Below, piece after piece: positions 35,260 to 43,209 of a DNA stretch of 48,508 nucleotides (within the stretch, counting starts at the first letter, position 1; every line of letters begins with the position of its first letter). Under the pieces are notes generated by a model. It made no database searches. It had not been told where the DNA came from and saw only the letters and a list, made by a program, of their open reading frames with translations. A program made the translations under genes and the position numbers. Origin of the DNA: Roseovarius spongiae (GTDB lineage Bacteria > Pseudomonadota > Alphaproteobacteria > Rhodobacterales > Rhodobacteraceae); NCBI RefSeq assembly GCF_003651245.1, contig NZ_RAPE01000010.1:1-48508 (forward strand), in the 5' to 3' direction.

Positions 35260-35964
35260 ATGAAAATAACCTATCTGTCCGCTTTCGGTGCGGCCCTGGC
35301 CTCCATGATCTGGACGCCGGCGGCGGCCGAGCCGGTCATCTGGGGCTTTCAGGCCGAGCAACTGGAATACCGTTTCCTTGAGGGTGAAGATGCTCTCGTG
35401 TGGGATTTCGACGCGCTCGCCGGTTCCGACGAGCTGCGCTTCGTCTGGCGAAGCGAGGGCGAGGTCGGCGAAAGCTCGGGCGATTTCGAGGAACTGGAAA
35501 ACCAGTTGCGCTTGCAAATGCCGATCTCGACCTTCTTCGATGCCGTGGTCGGCATTCAGGCCAGTATGCCCAACGGCGTTCCTGATCGTTACAACGCCGT
35601 CGTTGGGGTCAAGGGTTTGGCACCGCAATGGTTCGAGATCGACGCCGATCTCTATGTTTCGGATCACCCGTACTTCTCGTTTGAAGCGGAATACGAGGCA
35701 TTGCTGACAAATCGGCTGATCCTGACACCGAGCATCGAGATGACCCTGCCGTTGAAGGACGACGCGGCACGTGATCAAGGCGCCTGGGGTCCGACTTTCG
35801 AAATCGGGGCGCGCGTCAGCTACGATTTGATCGATCGCGCGGTATCGCCTTATGTCGGCGTCAACTATGAACGCTCCTTCGGCAAAACCTCGAACATGCT
35901 ACGCACGGCGGGTGAGGACAAGGATGCGTTCTCGGTCGTTGTCGGAACGCGCATAATGTTCTGA
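35260..35964 (+). CDS. copB: Outer-membrane copper resistance protein CopB/PcoB
   Basis: A 234-residue protein with a signal peptide (to PAAAEP) and a short beta-barrel of the CopB family: QLEYRFLEGEDALVWDFDA, GLAPQWFEIDADLYVSD, FSFEAEYEALLTNRLILTP, SPYVGVNYERSFGKT and a C-terminal phenylalanine. It lacks the N-terminal Met-rich arm found in Pseudomonas CopB, perhaps because the oxidase carries the repeats. The ATG at 35260 has AAGGA 8 bases upstream; an ATG at 35227 overlaps the oxidase stop (ATGA) and would add 11 residues. Confidence 0.92.
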   Translation: MKITYLSAFGAALASMIWTPAAAEPVIWGFQAEQLEYRFLEGEDALVWDFDALAGSDELRFVWRSEGEVGESSGDFEELENQLRLQMPISTFFDAVVGIQASMPNGVPDRYNAVVGVKGLAPQWFEIDADLYVSDHPYFSFEAEYEALLTNRLILTPSIEMTLPLKDDAARDQGAWGPTFEIGARVSYDLIDRAVSPYVGVNYERSFGKTSNMLRTAGEDKDAFSVVVGTRIMF

Positions 35965-35981
35965 GACACGTCAGTAAAGAT

Positions 35982-36016
35982 GGCATCCCGCGGACGAAGA
36001 CCTTCGGCGGGGTGCC
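35982..36016. terminator. Bidirectional terminator hairpin between copB and the kinase gene
   Basis: GGCATCCCGC (35982-35991) pairs with GCGGGGTGCC (36007-36016) with one G-T pair; an inner CGAAG/CTTCG stem extends it. It lies between the convergent stops of copB (35964) and the sensor kinase (36026). Confidence 0.7.
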
Positions 36017-36025
36017 GTTCTCAAG

Positions 36026-37429
36026 TTACCCGCGATCAGCGTCCGCGTCGCAGCCCAAGGGCAGTACCACCGTCGCCAGCAACCCTTGCCCTTCACGATT
36101 TTCCAACACGACATCGCCACCGTGCGCCCGGACGATCATTCGTGCAATCGACAGGCCCAGCCCTGTGCCGCCGGTGTTGCGCGACCTCGATTCTTCCAGA
36201 CGAAAAAAGGGCTCGAACACGCGCTCGAGATCGGCCTCGGGGATCCCCGGCCCGTCATCCGCGATCCGGATCAGAAGATCGGTTTTCTGGTGTTCCACGG
36301 AAACCGTCGCATCGCCGCCATAGCGCAGGGCGTTCTCGATCAGGTTACGCAAGGCGCGGCGTATCGCGTTCGGCCGCAAACGCAGCGTGACCCGCTCTGA
36401 CGTCTCGATTTCGAATGCGCCCAGCATGTCGTTTTGCAGCTTCTCCAGGAATTCGCGAATATTCACGATCTGGGGCTCTTCAGAGGTGGCCATGCCACGC
36501 GCATAGGCCAGCGTGGTTTCGACCATCTCTTGCATCTCCTCAATCGAGGAGATCAGGCTCTCGCGAATTTCGTCTTCATCAACCAACTCCGCGTGCACGC
36601 GGAGTGCCGTCAACGGGGAGCGCAAGTCATGCCCGAGGGCGGCGAGAACTCGCGTGCGGTCCGCCATGTGGCGCGTCAGCCGGTTCTGCATGGCGTTGAA
36701 CGTCCAAGTAAGATCGCGCACCTCGCGTGGACCGATCAGGGGAAGGGGCTTTCCAGCCTCACCGCGCCCGAATTTCTCGGTTGCAGTGGCAACCTTCCTC
36801 AATGGTCCAGTCAAACGGTTCAACAGGAACCAGAAGACGACCATGAGAATTATCGCTGCGGTGATCCCAAAGCTGAGGGTCGAGATGACCGGCCATTGCA
36901 GCGGCGGCCGGTGGAACCGGGTATCGACATTAAGCCACCGACCATCCTGCAGAGCCACCGAAAGTGTCATCTCGATGGTCGACAGCGCGCCCTGCATCAT
37001 CCTGAGATGCATGGTTCCATCGCTGGCGGGCATATGAGCCATCGGCATGAGGTCACCTTCCGCCTCATGCAGTTCAATCCTTATCTCTCGATCGTCATCG
37101 GGCCCCAGTAGCGCGCGCATCCGCCCCTCGACGCTGCCACCATCCTTGTGATTGACATGATCCACGGTCGGCTGCGCGGTTATGTCGAACCGCACCAGCG
37201 GCGAATCCGCTGCCCGCAAGATCGAGTCTTGCAGTTCCGGCGGCGCCTCCTCGATCAGACGCGCGACATTGGCCGCGCGTCCAGCCGCCTCGGAGCCGAG
37301 CGCGGCGCGGACGGCAAGACCGCGTTCATCGACGAAGAGCCACAGGCTGATCGCTTGCGCTACGATCAGGGCGCCAAGTATCAACAGGACCAATTGGCCC
37401 CGCAGACTATCGAAGAAGCGCAGCTTCAC
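36026..37429 (-). CDS. Copper-type sensor histidine kinase (CopS/CusS-like)
   Basis: A 467-residue membrane kinase. The GTG at 37429 overlaps the regulator stop (GTGA) and starts KLRFFDSLRGQ before the first membrane helix. A periplasmic domain of about 130 residues follows, with a Met/His-rich patch (MPMAHMPASDGTMHLRMM) that could sense copper. Then a second helix, HAMP, and the H-box GHDLRSPLTALR, N-box NLIENALRYGG, DDGPGIP, FEPFFR and GGTGLGLSIA. It pairs with the adjacent response regulator. The ligand is inferred from context and the Met/His patch. Confidence 0.9.
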   Translation of the reverse strand: MKLRFFDSLRGQLVLLILGALIVAQAISLWLFVDERGLAVRAALGSEAAGRAANVARLIEEAPPELQDSILRAADSPLVRFDITAQPTVDHVNHKDGGSVEGRMRALLGPDDDREIRIELHEAEGDLMPMAHMPASDGTMHLRMMQGALSTIEMTLSVALQDGRWLNVDTRFHRPPLQWPVISTLSFGITAAIILMVVFWFLLNRLTGPLRKVATATEKFGRGEAGKPLPLIGPREVRDLTWTFNAMQNRLTRHMADRTRVLAALGHDLRSPLTALRVHAELVDEDEIRESLISSIEEMQEMVETTLAYARGMATSEEPQIVNIREFLEKLQNDMLGAFEIETSERVTLRLRPNAIRRALRNLIENALRYGGDATVSVEHQKTDLLIRIADDGPGIPEADLERVFEPFFRLEESRSRNTGGTGLGLSIARMIVRAHGGDVVLENREGQGLLATVVLPLGCDADADRG

Positions 37430-38148
37430 TCCAGTTCCTGAATGTCTGTAGACAGGCAATAGCCGCCGCCGCGTACGGTGGTGACGAGTTTTGGACGCAT
37501 CGGGTCGATTTCAACCTTCCGTCGCAGCCGGCTGATCTGATTGTCGATTGTCCTGTCAAAAAGACGTTGTGCTTTGCCGGCTGTCAAATCCAGAAGTTGA
37601 TCGCGACTGAGAACCAACCGGGGTCTTTCCAGCAGCACGGTCAGAAGCTTGAATTCCGACGTGGTCAGCGTCTCCTCGTGACCGTCATCGTCCACCAGGG
37701 CGCGTCTGTCGGTATCGAGCGTCTGATGGCCGAACCTGACACGGCGGCCGGTCAGCTTGCCGCCATGAAGCTCGGTGCGTGATGCGCGCCGCAAGATGGC
37801 CTTCACCCGTGCCAGCAACTCGCGCGGATTGAACGGTTTGGCCAGATAGTCATCTGCTCCGACCTCGAGGCCGACGATACGGTCCATCTCCTCGCCCAAT
37901 GCGGTCAGCATGAGGATCGGAACGGATCCTTCCGACGTCATCCGTCGGCACACCGACAAACCGTCCTCGCCCGGCATCATGACATCGAGCACGATCAGAT
38001 CAAACCGCCCCTTTGCCAGTTGGCTGTCCATTTCAGATGCACCGTCGGCTTTGCTGACCCGCATCCCGTTCTTTTCCAGATAGCGCGCCACGGCGTTGCG
38101 AATCTCGAGGCTGTCATCGACGACAAGGATATGAGGCATCTCGTTCAT
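37426..38148 (-). CDS. OmpR-family response regulator (CopR-like)
   Basis: A 240-residue regulator. The receiver domain has VDDSLE with the acidic pair, LDVMMPGEDG with the phospho-acceptor Asp, and LTALGEE and AKPFNPRELLAR. The C-terminal winged helix ends LVTTVRGGGYCL. It likely controls the oxidase/CopB genes and perhaps the divergent EF-hand gene; the inverted repeat at 38181-38200 in the shared upstream region is a candidate site. Two in-frame ATGs (38148 and 38139) are possible starts. Confidence 0.92.
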   Translation of the reverse strand: MNEMPHILVVDDSLEIRNAVARYLEKNGMRVSKADGASEMDSQLAKGRFDLIVLDVMMPGEDGLSVCRRMTSEGSVPILMLTALGEEMDRIVGLEVGADDYLAKPFNPRELLARVKAILRRASRTELHGGKLTGRRVRFGHQTLDTDRRALVDDDGHEETLTTSEFKLLTVLLERPRLVLSRDQLLDLTAGKAQRLFDRTIDNQISRLRRKVEIDPMRPKLVTTVRGGGYCLSTDIQELE

Positions 38149-38180
38149 GCGGTCACAATAGGGATGTTTGTGTCAAGTTG

Positions 38181-38200
38181 TATCCTGAAATTGCAGGATA
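38181..38200. promoter_or_regulatory. Perfect inverted repeat, candidate operator
   Basis: TATCCTG (38181-38187), six bases, CAGGATA (38194-38200), in an AT-rich stretch between the divergent regulator and EF-hand genes. Its place and size suit an operator for the response regulator or autoregulation. Confidence 0.5.
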
Positions 38201-38331
38201 ATTGTAACTATAAGTATCACAGGGTCGTTGTGCGACAGACGGATACAATCCGGCCGCTTCGGGGAATTGCGATGCCGGGTCGCGTAGGCATATTGAGTTT
38301 GCTGTAAATCAGAGCAGAAGGAGCAAATGCT

Positions 38332-38631
38332 ATGACAGGTAATCTCATCAAAATCTTCACACTTATCGGGGCCATTTCCGCAGGTGGCGTCGCTCACGCG
38401 AATTCGGGCTACGGATCAGGCCATCACGAGCTACCGGACCGCAATGCGACCGATCATTCCACAATGATGAGGGCAGATGCGTTCGAACATCTTGACAGCG
38501 ACGGTGATGGAACGATCACCCGTAGCGAAGCCGCAATGCACCGCCAGAACATGCACGCCAGCAACATGATGACGGGCGGCAACGTCTCATCCAGTGGCCC
38601 GCTTCCGCCCGCGGCTGGCAATGATCGCTGA
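38332..38631 (+). CDS. Small exported EF-hand protein
   Basis: A 99-residue protein with a signal peptide (LIGAISAGGVAHA), a GSGHHELPDRNATDH segment rich in His, and one EF-hand loop (DSDGDGTITRSE). The end is rich in Met, His and Ser. AGAAGGAG lies before the ATG. It resembles the N-terminal half of the larger EF-hand protein at 38870. Calcium binding is expected from the loop; a role in copper handling is only inferred from location. Confidence 0.75.
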   Translation: MTGNLIKIFTLIGAISAGGVAHANSGYGSGHHELPDRNATDHSTMMRADAFEHLDSDGDGTITRSEAAMHRQNMHASNMMTGGNVSSSGPLPPAAGNDR

Positions 38632-38762
38632 CACAGGTTGGCTGCAACTCGACCAGCTTGATGGACCCTCACACAAGTAACAGATGCGGGCGGCGGCGTG
38701 CATTGCTCCGCTGCCCGCGAAACTCGTGGACAGAGGACCGCAGAATACAAGGACTAGCCCCC

Positions 38763-38778
38763 GTATCATCGTTGATAC
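38763..38778. repeat. Inverted repeat upstream of the larger EF-hand gene
   Basis: GTATCA (38763-38768) and TGATAC (38773-38778) flank four bases. It lies about 90 bases upstream of the start at 38870 in a 238-base gap that otherwise shows no gene. It could be an operator; no regulator is assigned. Confidence 0.4.
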
Positions 38779-38869
38779 AAACCGTTACTGAAAATTTTAC
38801 TACCTCCAGATGCAACAGCGGTTTCGAACCACTAGCTTGCAGAGTGCAAACACTGGAAAGGAGATCACC

Positions 38870-39448
38870 ATGTCACAACGTTCCATTCTCGCCCTCACGA
38901 TGATCGCCGCAATTACGACCGGCGCCGCCTACGCCCAGAGCGATCACGGCCACAGCGTCAAATCCAAACCCGCAGGTGGTGACATGATGATGCAGGGCAG
39001 CGGGCCCGGCATGAAGGGCGATATGTCCGGCATGATGCAAATGATGAAGAAGATGCACCGAATGCATGGCGGTATGATGGGGGACAAAGGCCATGGTATG
39101 ATGGGTGGCGCCATGATGCAGATGTTCGACGCCGACGGTGACGGCACGATGACGCCCGAGGAACTGCGCACCGGGCTGCAGGCGAAGCTGACCGAGTACG
39201 ATAGCGACGGCGACGGCGCCCTGTCCATCGAGGAATTCGAGGCGCTGCACAGTGCGATGGTCCGCGAAATAATGGTGGATCGATTCCAGCATCTGGATGC
39301 CGATGGCGACGGCTCCATCACGGCCGAAGAAATGACCGCCCCGGCGGACAAGATGGAGCGCATGCAGAAGATGCGCGACGGAATGAGGCAGATGCAGCCC
39401 GGGGACGGTGCTGGCATGGGCGACAGCGAGATGATGAACGACGACTAA
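38870..39448 (+). CDS. Exported Met/His-rich EF-hand protein
   Basis: A 192-residue protein with a signal peptide (ALTMIAAITTGAAYA). Residues about 35-80 are packed with Met, His and Gly (GMMQMMKKMHRMHGGMMGD), a likely Cu(I)-binding region. Three EF-hand loops follow: DADGDGTMTPEE, DSDGDGALSIEE and DADGDGSITAEE. The ATG at 38870 is preceded by GGAAAGGAG. Combining calcium-type loops with a Met/His region is unusual and suggests a periplasmic metal-storage or sensing protein; that is inference. Confidence 0.8.
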   Translation: MSQRSILALTMIAAITTGAAYAQSDHGHSVKSKPAGGDMMMQGSGPGMKGDMSGMMQMMKKMHRMHGGMMGDKGHGMMGGAMMQMFDADGDGTMTPEELRTGLQAKLTEYDSDGDGALSIEEFEALHSAMVREIMVDRFQHLDADGDGSITAEEMTAPADKMERMQKMRDGMRQMQPGDGAGMGDSEMMNDD

Positions 39449-39457
39449 GCACTTTTC

Positions 39458-39483
39458 GGGCGTCGGCCTGTGGGCCGGCGCCC
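39458..39483. terminator. Hairpin after the EF-hand gene
   Basis: GGGCGTCGGCC (39458-39468) pairs with GGCCGGCGCCC (39473-39483) with one G-T pair around TGTG. A strong stem just after the stop at 39448; no T run follows on the plus strand. Confidence 0.6.
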
Positions 39484-39553
39484 ATATCCGGCGCCGAGGC
39501 ACGGTTTGCGGATCGGTGCTGGCTTCGCTCGGCTTTAACGGAGGTAAAATCTG

Positions 39554-39646
39554 ATGAGCTTCGAAATGATGATCGTTGGGCTGGTTCTCGCGACAACGAT
39601 GATCCTGCGGGGACGGCTCAAACCGATCAAGCAGCCGCTCGAGTAA
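39554..39646 (+). CDS. 30-residue membrane microprotein
   Basis: An ATG preceded by GGAGG (with 8-10 bases between) opens a 30-codon frame: MSFEMMIVGLVLATTMILRG then RLKPIKQPLE. It has one hydrophobic helix followed by a basic tail. It ends 15 bases before the DUF302 gene. The ribosome site, the sensible hydrophobic pattern and the position support a real small gene; it could anchor or regulate DUF302. No family is recognised. Confidence 0.5.
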   Translation: MSFEMMIVGLVLATTMILRGRLKPIKQPLE

Positions 39647-39661
39647 CTTGAGGAGATAGAA

Positions 39662-40048
39662 ATGACTTATACCTACGACCGCTCACTCACGGGCGTCAGT
39701 CTCGACGACGCAGAAATGCGCGTCCGCGCCGCCCTGGCTGATCGGGGTTTCGGTGTTCTGACCGAAATCGACGTCAAGACGACGATGAAGGAAAAGATCG
39801 ACGTCGACATGGACGGCTATCGCATCCTTGGCGCCTGCAATCCGCAGATGGCCTACAAGGCGATCGGGATCGAGCCGCGCGTGGGCGCGATGCTGCCGTG
39901 CAACGTTATCCTGCGCGAAACGGACGGCGGCACCGAGATCAGCGCCATCGACCCAGTGGCGTCAATGCAGGCCATCGAAAACGACCAGCTCCATAAAGTC
40001 GCGGGCAAAGTTCGTGACATGCTGCGCCAGGCCGTCGACGCGGCCTGA
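39662..40048 (+). CDS. DUF302 protein
   Basis: A 128-residue protein of the DUF302 family: YDRSLTGVSLDDAEMRVRAAL at the start, then VLTEIDVKTTMKEKI, YRILGACNPQMAYKAI, PRVGAMLPCNVILRE. The family has a conserved ACNP and LPCNV cysteine pair and is found beside heavy-metal and sulfur genes; its function is unknown. GAGGAGAT precedes the ATG. No signal is seen, so it is probably cytosolic. Confidence 0.9.
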   Translation: MTYTYDRSLTGVSLDDAEMRVRAALADRGFGVLTEIDVKTTMKEKIDVDMDGYRILGACNPQMAYKAIGIEPRVGAMLPCNVILRETDGGTEISAIDPVASMQAIENDQLHKVAGKVRDMLRQAVDAA

Positions 40049-40058
40049 TTGCCTCCTC

Positions 40059-40089
40059 TTGACCTTCCCCTTACCGGAAGGCGCATGCG
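40059..40089 (+). promoter_or_regulatory. CueR-type promoter for the TVP38/lgt operon
   Basis: TTGACC (40059-40064), 19-base spacer with CCTTCC-CCTTACC-GGAAGG, then CATGCG. From TTGACC through GGAAGG it differs from the E. coli copA promoter only inside the loop. The -10 is poor. The first ATG with a reasonable ribosome site is at 40135. Confidence 0.72.
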
Positions 40090-40134
40090 TTGGGGAAACG
40101 GCCACTGACGGCACTGGTTGGGGGACAAGGCAGT

Positions 40135-40236
40135 ATGGGGACCGACAGGATCCAGGAAACAGAGACTTGTCGCTCTGCCGGACTGTTCAGCGTCGTCATC
40201 CCTATTTGCGCTCTATGTCCCGTGATGCTGACATGA
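40135..40236 (+). CDS. 33-residue Cys-containing leader ORF
   Basis: A short frame (MGTDRIQETETCRSAG, then LFSVVIPICALCPVMLT) between the CueR-type promoter and the TVP38 gene. Its stop overlaps the next start by 4 bases (ATGA at 40233). ACAAGG lies 4 bases upstream. It has three cysteines, two as CALC in a hydrophobic end. It may be a leader peptide coupling translation, or a small membrane protein. No family recognised. Confidence 0.4.
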   Translation: MGTDRIQETETCRSAGLFSVVIPICALCPVMLT

Positions 40237-40916
40237 GCCCACTCGTTTTCGGGCGAGCCGTACGATTGATCGTCGGCGCGCTGCTGGTTGTCGGCATCAT
40301 CGCGCTGGCTCTGGGTCCGCTCGCCAACACCATCGAAAGCTTCGATGGCGAGAGAATCTCCGGCTGGGTCGCGGCTGCCGGGATATGGGGGCCGGTCCTC
40401 ATCATTTCGCTCATGACGATCGCGATCGTCGCGACGCCAATTCCAAGCGCACCGATCGCATTGGCAGCTGGGGCTGCCTATGGGCATACTCTGGGAACCG
40501 TTTACATCGTTGCCGGGGCCGAGCTCGGCGCACTTGTCGCATTCGGATTGGCGAGGTTCCTCGGTCGCGACGTGCTCGTCCGATGGCTGGGCGACAAGTT
40601 GGATACGGGCTGGCTCGGCTCTCAGAACGCGTTGACCTTCACCGTTTTCGCCAGCCGTTTGATGCCCTTCATTTCATTCGACATCGTCAGCTACGCTGCC
40701 GGGTTGAGCCGCCTTCAGGTCTGGCGTTTCGCGCTCGCGACGCTTGCGGGGATCATCCCGGCCAGTTTCGTGCTCGCGCATTTCGGTAACGAAGCCGTCA
40801 GTGGCGACTCCTCCCGTGCGATCTGGGCCGCGATCGGGCTGGGCGCATTGACGCTGACGCCGCTTCTGATCGTTGCCGTGAAGGACTGGAAAAAGAACCG
40901 GGTGACCGATGGCTGA
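40233..40916 (+). CDS. TVP38/TMEM64 (DedA-like, VTT) membrane protein
   Basis: A 227-residue protein with a VTT domain: hydrophobic helices with ATPIPSAPIALAAGAAYG, a FGLARFLGRDVL motif, FASRLMPFISFDIVSYAAG and a terminal helix. TVP38 and DedA relatives translocate lipids or affect membrane homeostasis. The ATG at 40233 overlaps the small ORF stop; an ATG at 40215 would add six residues. Its place under a CueR box suggests membrane upkeep during copper stress (inference). Confidence 0.85.
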   Translation: MSPLVFGRAVRLIVGALLVVGIIALALGPLANTIESFDGERISGWVAAAGIWGPVLIISLMTIAIVATPIPSAPIALAAGAAYGHTLGTVYIVAGAELGALVAFGLARFLGRDVLVRWLGDKLDTGWLGSQNALTFTVFASRLMPFISFDIVSYAAGLSRLQVWRFALATLAGIIPASFVLAHFGNEAVSGDSSRAIWAAIGLGALTLTPLLIVAVKDWKKNRVTDG

Positions 40917-41115
40917 TCACGGAAAACCTCCATTGCCGTTCGCTCGGAAAGCATCCCATCGGCTCCGATGGCGAACCAGTTGGCGGAGCCTCAGCATGCT
41001 GCCGGCGAAATGGTCGCTTCCAACCGGCGACTGGCCTCTGGTCGAACCGACCGTCGTTCAATCCGCCCTGCACCATCAATACCAATTACAAGTTCAGGAA
41101 CTTCAGGCATGCTGA
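40909..41115 (+). CDS. Possible 68-residue protein linking TVP38 and lgt
   Basis: A frame starting at an ATG that overlaps the TVP38 stop (ATGGCTGA) and ending in an overlap with the lgt start (ATGCTGA at 41109). The sequence is basic and tryptophan-rich, without a membrane helix or family motif. The two overlaps argue for a coupled gene, but composition is not decisive and the same stretch is open in the lgt frame. Treat as uncertain. Confidence 0.3.
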   Translation: MADHGKPPLPFARKASHRLRWRTSWRSLSMLPAKWSLPTGDWPLVEPTVVQSALHHQYQLQVQELQAC

Positions 41116-42032
41116 CCGCTGCAATTCCATTTCCCGACATCGGTCCCGATCTTTTCTCGATCGAGATCGGCGGTTTTACCCTGGCGCTGCGCTGGTACGC
41201 GCTCGCCTATATCGTCGGCATCCTGATTGGTTGGCGCATCTGTGTTGCTGCCGTTGCCCGCCCCGCGCTCTGGCCTTCTTCGGGACCACCGCTTGATCGT
41301 CGTCAGATCGAGGATCTTCTGACCTGGATCATCATCGGCGTGATCGCCGGGGGCCGACTGGGTTTCGTGCTGTTCTACCAGCCGAAATATTACCTGACCA
41401 ACCCGCTGGAAATACTCATGATATGGCAGGGTGGAATGTCGTTTCACGGCGGTTTCCTCGGGGTCGCCATCGCCGGCTTGGCATACTGTCTTCGCCAGAA
41501 CGCATCCATGATGAGCACGGCCGATCTGCTGGCCATGGCAACACCTCCGGGGCTGTTTCTGGGGCGGCTTGCGAATTTCATCAACAACGAACTCTGGGGC
41601 CGCGCAACGGACGTGCCATGGGCGGTGATCTTTCCGGGCGACGCGGCCCAGACCTGTCCGGGGATAGCCACCCTTTGTGCCCGCCATCCCTCGCAGCTCT
41701 ATGAGGGCCTGCTCGAAGGCCTTCTGCTCGCGGCCATCCTTCTTTACCTCGCCTGGCGCCGGGGCTGGCTCAGGATGCCCGGCGCACTGACAGGCGTTTT
41801 TTTGACCGGCTACGGTCTCGCCAGAAGCTTTGTCGAGTTGTTCCGGCAGCCTGACATGCAGTTCGTGACGTCGGATAATCCGATCGGCCATGCCCTGCAC
41901 TTTGGCGATTGGGGGCTCACGATGGGACAGGTCCTTTCTGCGCCGATGATCCTGGTCGGGTTGGCGCTGATCCTTCGAGCGGTGAACGGATCCGGCGGCG
42001 AGACCGGGCAGGGATCGAAAAAAGCCGCCTGA
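41109..42032 (+). CDS. lgt: Prolipoprotein diacylglyceryl transferase
   Basis: A 307-residue membrane enzyme that adds diacylglycerol to the lipobox cysteine of lipoproteins. Diagnostic segments: [52 protein letters not shown] (Lgt signature) and [13 protein letters not shown]. Lgt is an essential housekeeping enzyme, so a copy in an accessory region is probably a second one. The ATG at 41109 was chosen over an upstream in-frame start because it begins the normal hydrophobic N-terminus. Confidence 0.92.
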   Translation: MLTAAIPFPDIGPDLFSIEIGGFTLALRWYALAYIVGILIGWRICVAAVARPALWPSSGPPLDRRQIEDLLTWIIIGVIAGGRLGFVLFYQPKYYLTNPLEILMIWQGGMSFHGGFLGVAIAGLAYCLRQNASMMSTADLLAMATPPGLFLGRLANFINNELWGRATDVPWAVIFPGDAAQTCPGIATLCARHPSQLYEGLLEGLLLAAILLYLAWRRGWLRMPGALTGVFLTGYGLARSFVELFRQPDMQFVTSDNPIGHALHFGDWGLTMGQVLSAPMILVGLALILRAVNGSGGETGQGSKKAA

Positions 42033-42070
42033 CCTCGGCAGTGATCTGCAACTGGTGATCGGAGAATAGC

Positions 42071-42181
42071 ATGGCCGCAAAGTCACTCATGAATCGATTG
42101 GGCCCATCCATGGGCTCGATCGTCCGCGGTGCCAAGTCGATGCGAAGGCGGCGGAAAACCGAGGTTCATGGGGTTCGGTAA
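42071..42181 (+). CDS. 36-residue basic microprotein
   Basis: The frame MAAKSLMNRLGPSMGSIVRG, continuing with SMRRRRKTEVHGVR, starts 6 bases after GGAGAA and ends in a TAATG overlap with the methyltransferase gene (42179-42183). It is strongly basic at its C-terminus with no cysteine. The ribosome site and overlap suggest translation. No family recognised. Confidence 0.42.
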   Translation: MAAKSLMNRLGPSMGSIVRGAKSMRRRRKTEVHGVR

Positions 42182-42834
42182 TGAGACAATACGTCGGGCA
42201 AGTCGGGGCTTGGGAACTCACCGTTCTTGCCATCATAATTGCCTCTTGGGTCATCTATCGATATTTTGCGCCAAGCAACTGGCGGGAGTGGGCCAGTGCC
42301 GGGATCGTGCAAGCGTTTATCATTTCACTTTACGCCGAAATGTACGGCTTCCCTCTTACAGTATACCTTGCTGTTCGATTTTTCGGAATGGACAGGGGCG
42401 ATCTCACGACCAACTTGTGGTCAAGCCTTCTGGGCTTCGACGAGGCCATGGTTCTTGCAATGCTATTAGGCTATGCGCTCGCGCTGGTCGGCATTTGCCT
42501 CATAGTGGGAGGTTGGCGCGAACTCTACAGGAATCGAAAGAAAGGTACCCTTGCGACGGGTCGCCTTTATAAATTTGTCCGGCACCCTCAATATTTGGGT
42601 CTGTTTATCGTCCTATTTGGAGAGGGAGTGGTGCATTGGCCAACACTACTATCTGTTTCTTTGCTCCCGTTCATCATGTTCTTTTACATAGCATTGGCGA
42701 AAAGGGAGGAGGAGACTCTGGAACGATTGTTCGGCAAACAATATGCGCTGTATAAGCAGGATGTTCCTGCGTTTGTTCCGCGTTGGGATCAGCTTCGAGA
42801 CGCTGTGATGATATGGATTTTGTTCCGAGACTAA
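42181..42834 (+). CDS. Isoprenylcysteine carboxyl methyltransferase-type membrane protein
   Basis: A 217-residue membrane protein with about five helices and a C-terminal ICMT/PEMT-like domain: GTLATGRLYKFVRHPQYLG, GEGVVHWP and REEETLERLFGKQYALYKQ, which form the SAM and lipid binding end. Such bacterial proteins methylate unknown substrates or lipids. The base composition is visibly AT-richer and the codons differ from its neighbours, a sign of separate origin. It starts by a one-base overlap with the small ORF. Confidence 0.82.
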   Translation: MRQYVGQVGAWELTVLAIIIASWVIYRYFAPSNWREWASAGIVQAFIISLYAEMYGFPLTVYLAVRFFGMDRGDLTTNLWSSLLGFDEAMVLAMLLGYALALVGICLIVGGWRELYRNRKKGTLATGRLYKFVRHPQYLGLFIVLFGEGVVHWPTLLSVSLLPFIMFFYIALAKREEETLERLFGKQYALYKQDVPAFVPRWDQLRDAVMIWILFRD

Positions 42835-42862
42835 ACGACAGATGTATAAATTGGTTTTGACG

Positions 42863-43188
42863 ATGCGGCCGCTGCCCTTCGGTATCGAGGTGACAAAGCG
42901 CCGATGGACGACATCGTGGTTTATGGACGGCCGTCGGTGGATGAGCGCATGATTTCGGGGGAGCTTGTTCCGGTCGAGAGGACCGAACGTGATCGCGTGA
43001 CCGCCACCACGATCAATGGAACCGCCCCGACTGAGACCGCTGCGCAGGGCTGCAGCGCGGCCCGGCGTCTGGAACTGACGATCCGCCCTCTCGACGGAAT
43101 CGACCCGTGGGGCGCGCCGGTCGCGGCGCTGTCAGACACGCAGACTGGCATTGACTGGTCTGGCCAATGCAAACACTACTCACCATGA
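42863..43188 (+). pseudogene. Fragment of a copper P-type ATPase (actuator domain)
   Basis: The frame reads RGDKAPMDDIVVYGRPSVDE, then RMISGELVPVER and ATTINGTA, which correspond to the [25 protein letters not shown] and GGTVNGTG segments of CopA-type ATPases. Nothing of the membrane, phosphorylation or nucleotide domains remains; after TINGTA the sequence departs from the family. It is a relic of another metal ATPase gene, about 90 residues long. Confidence 0.8.
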
Positions 43189-43209
43189 GGAAAAGGAAAC
43201 TCCCGAAAA

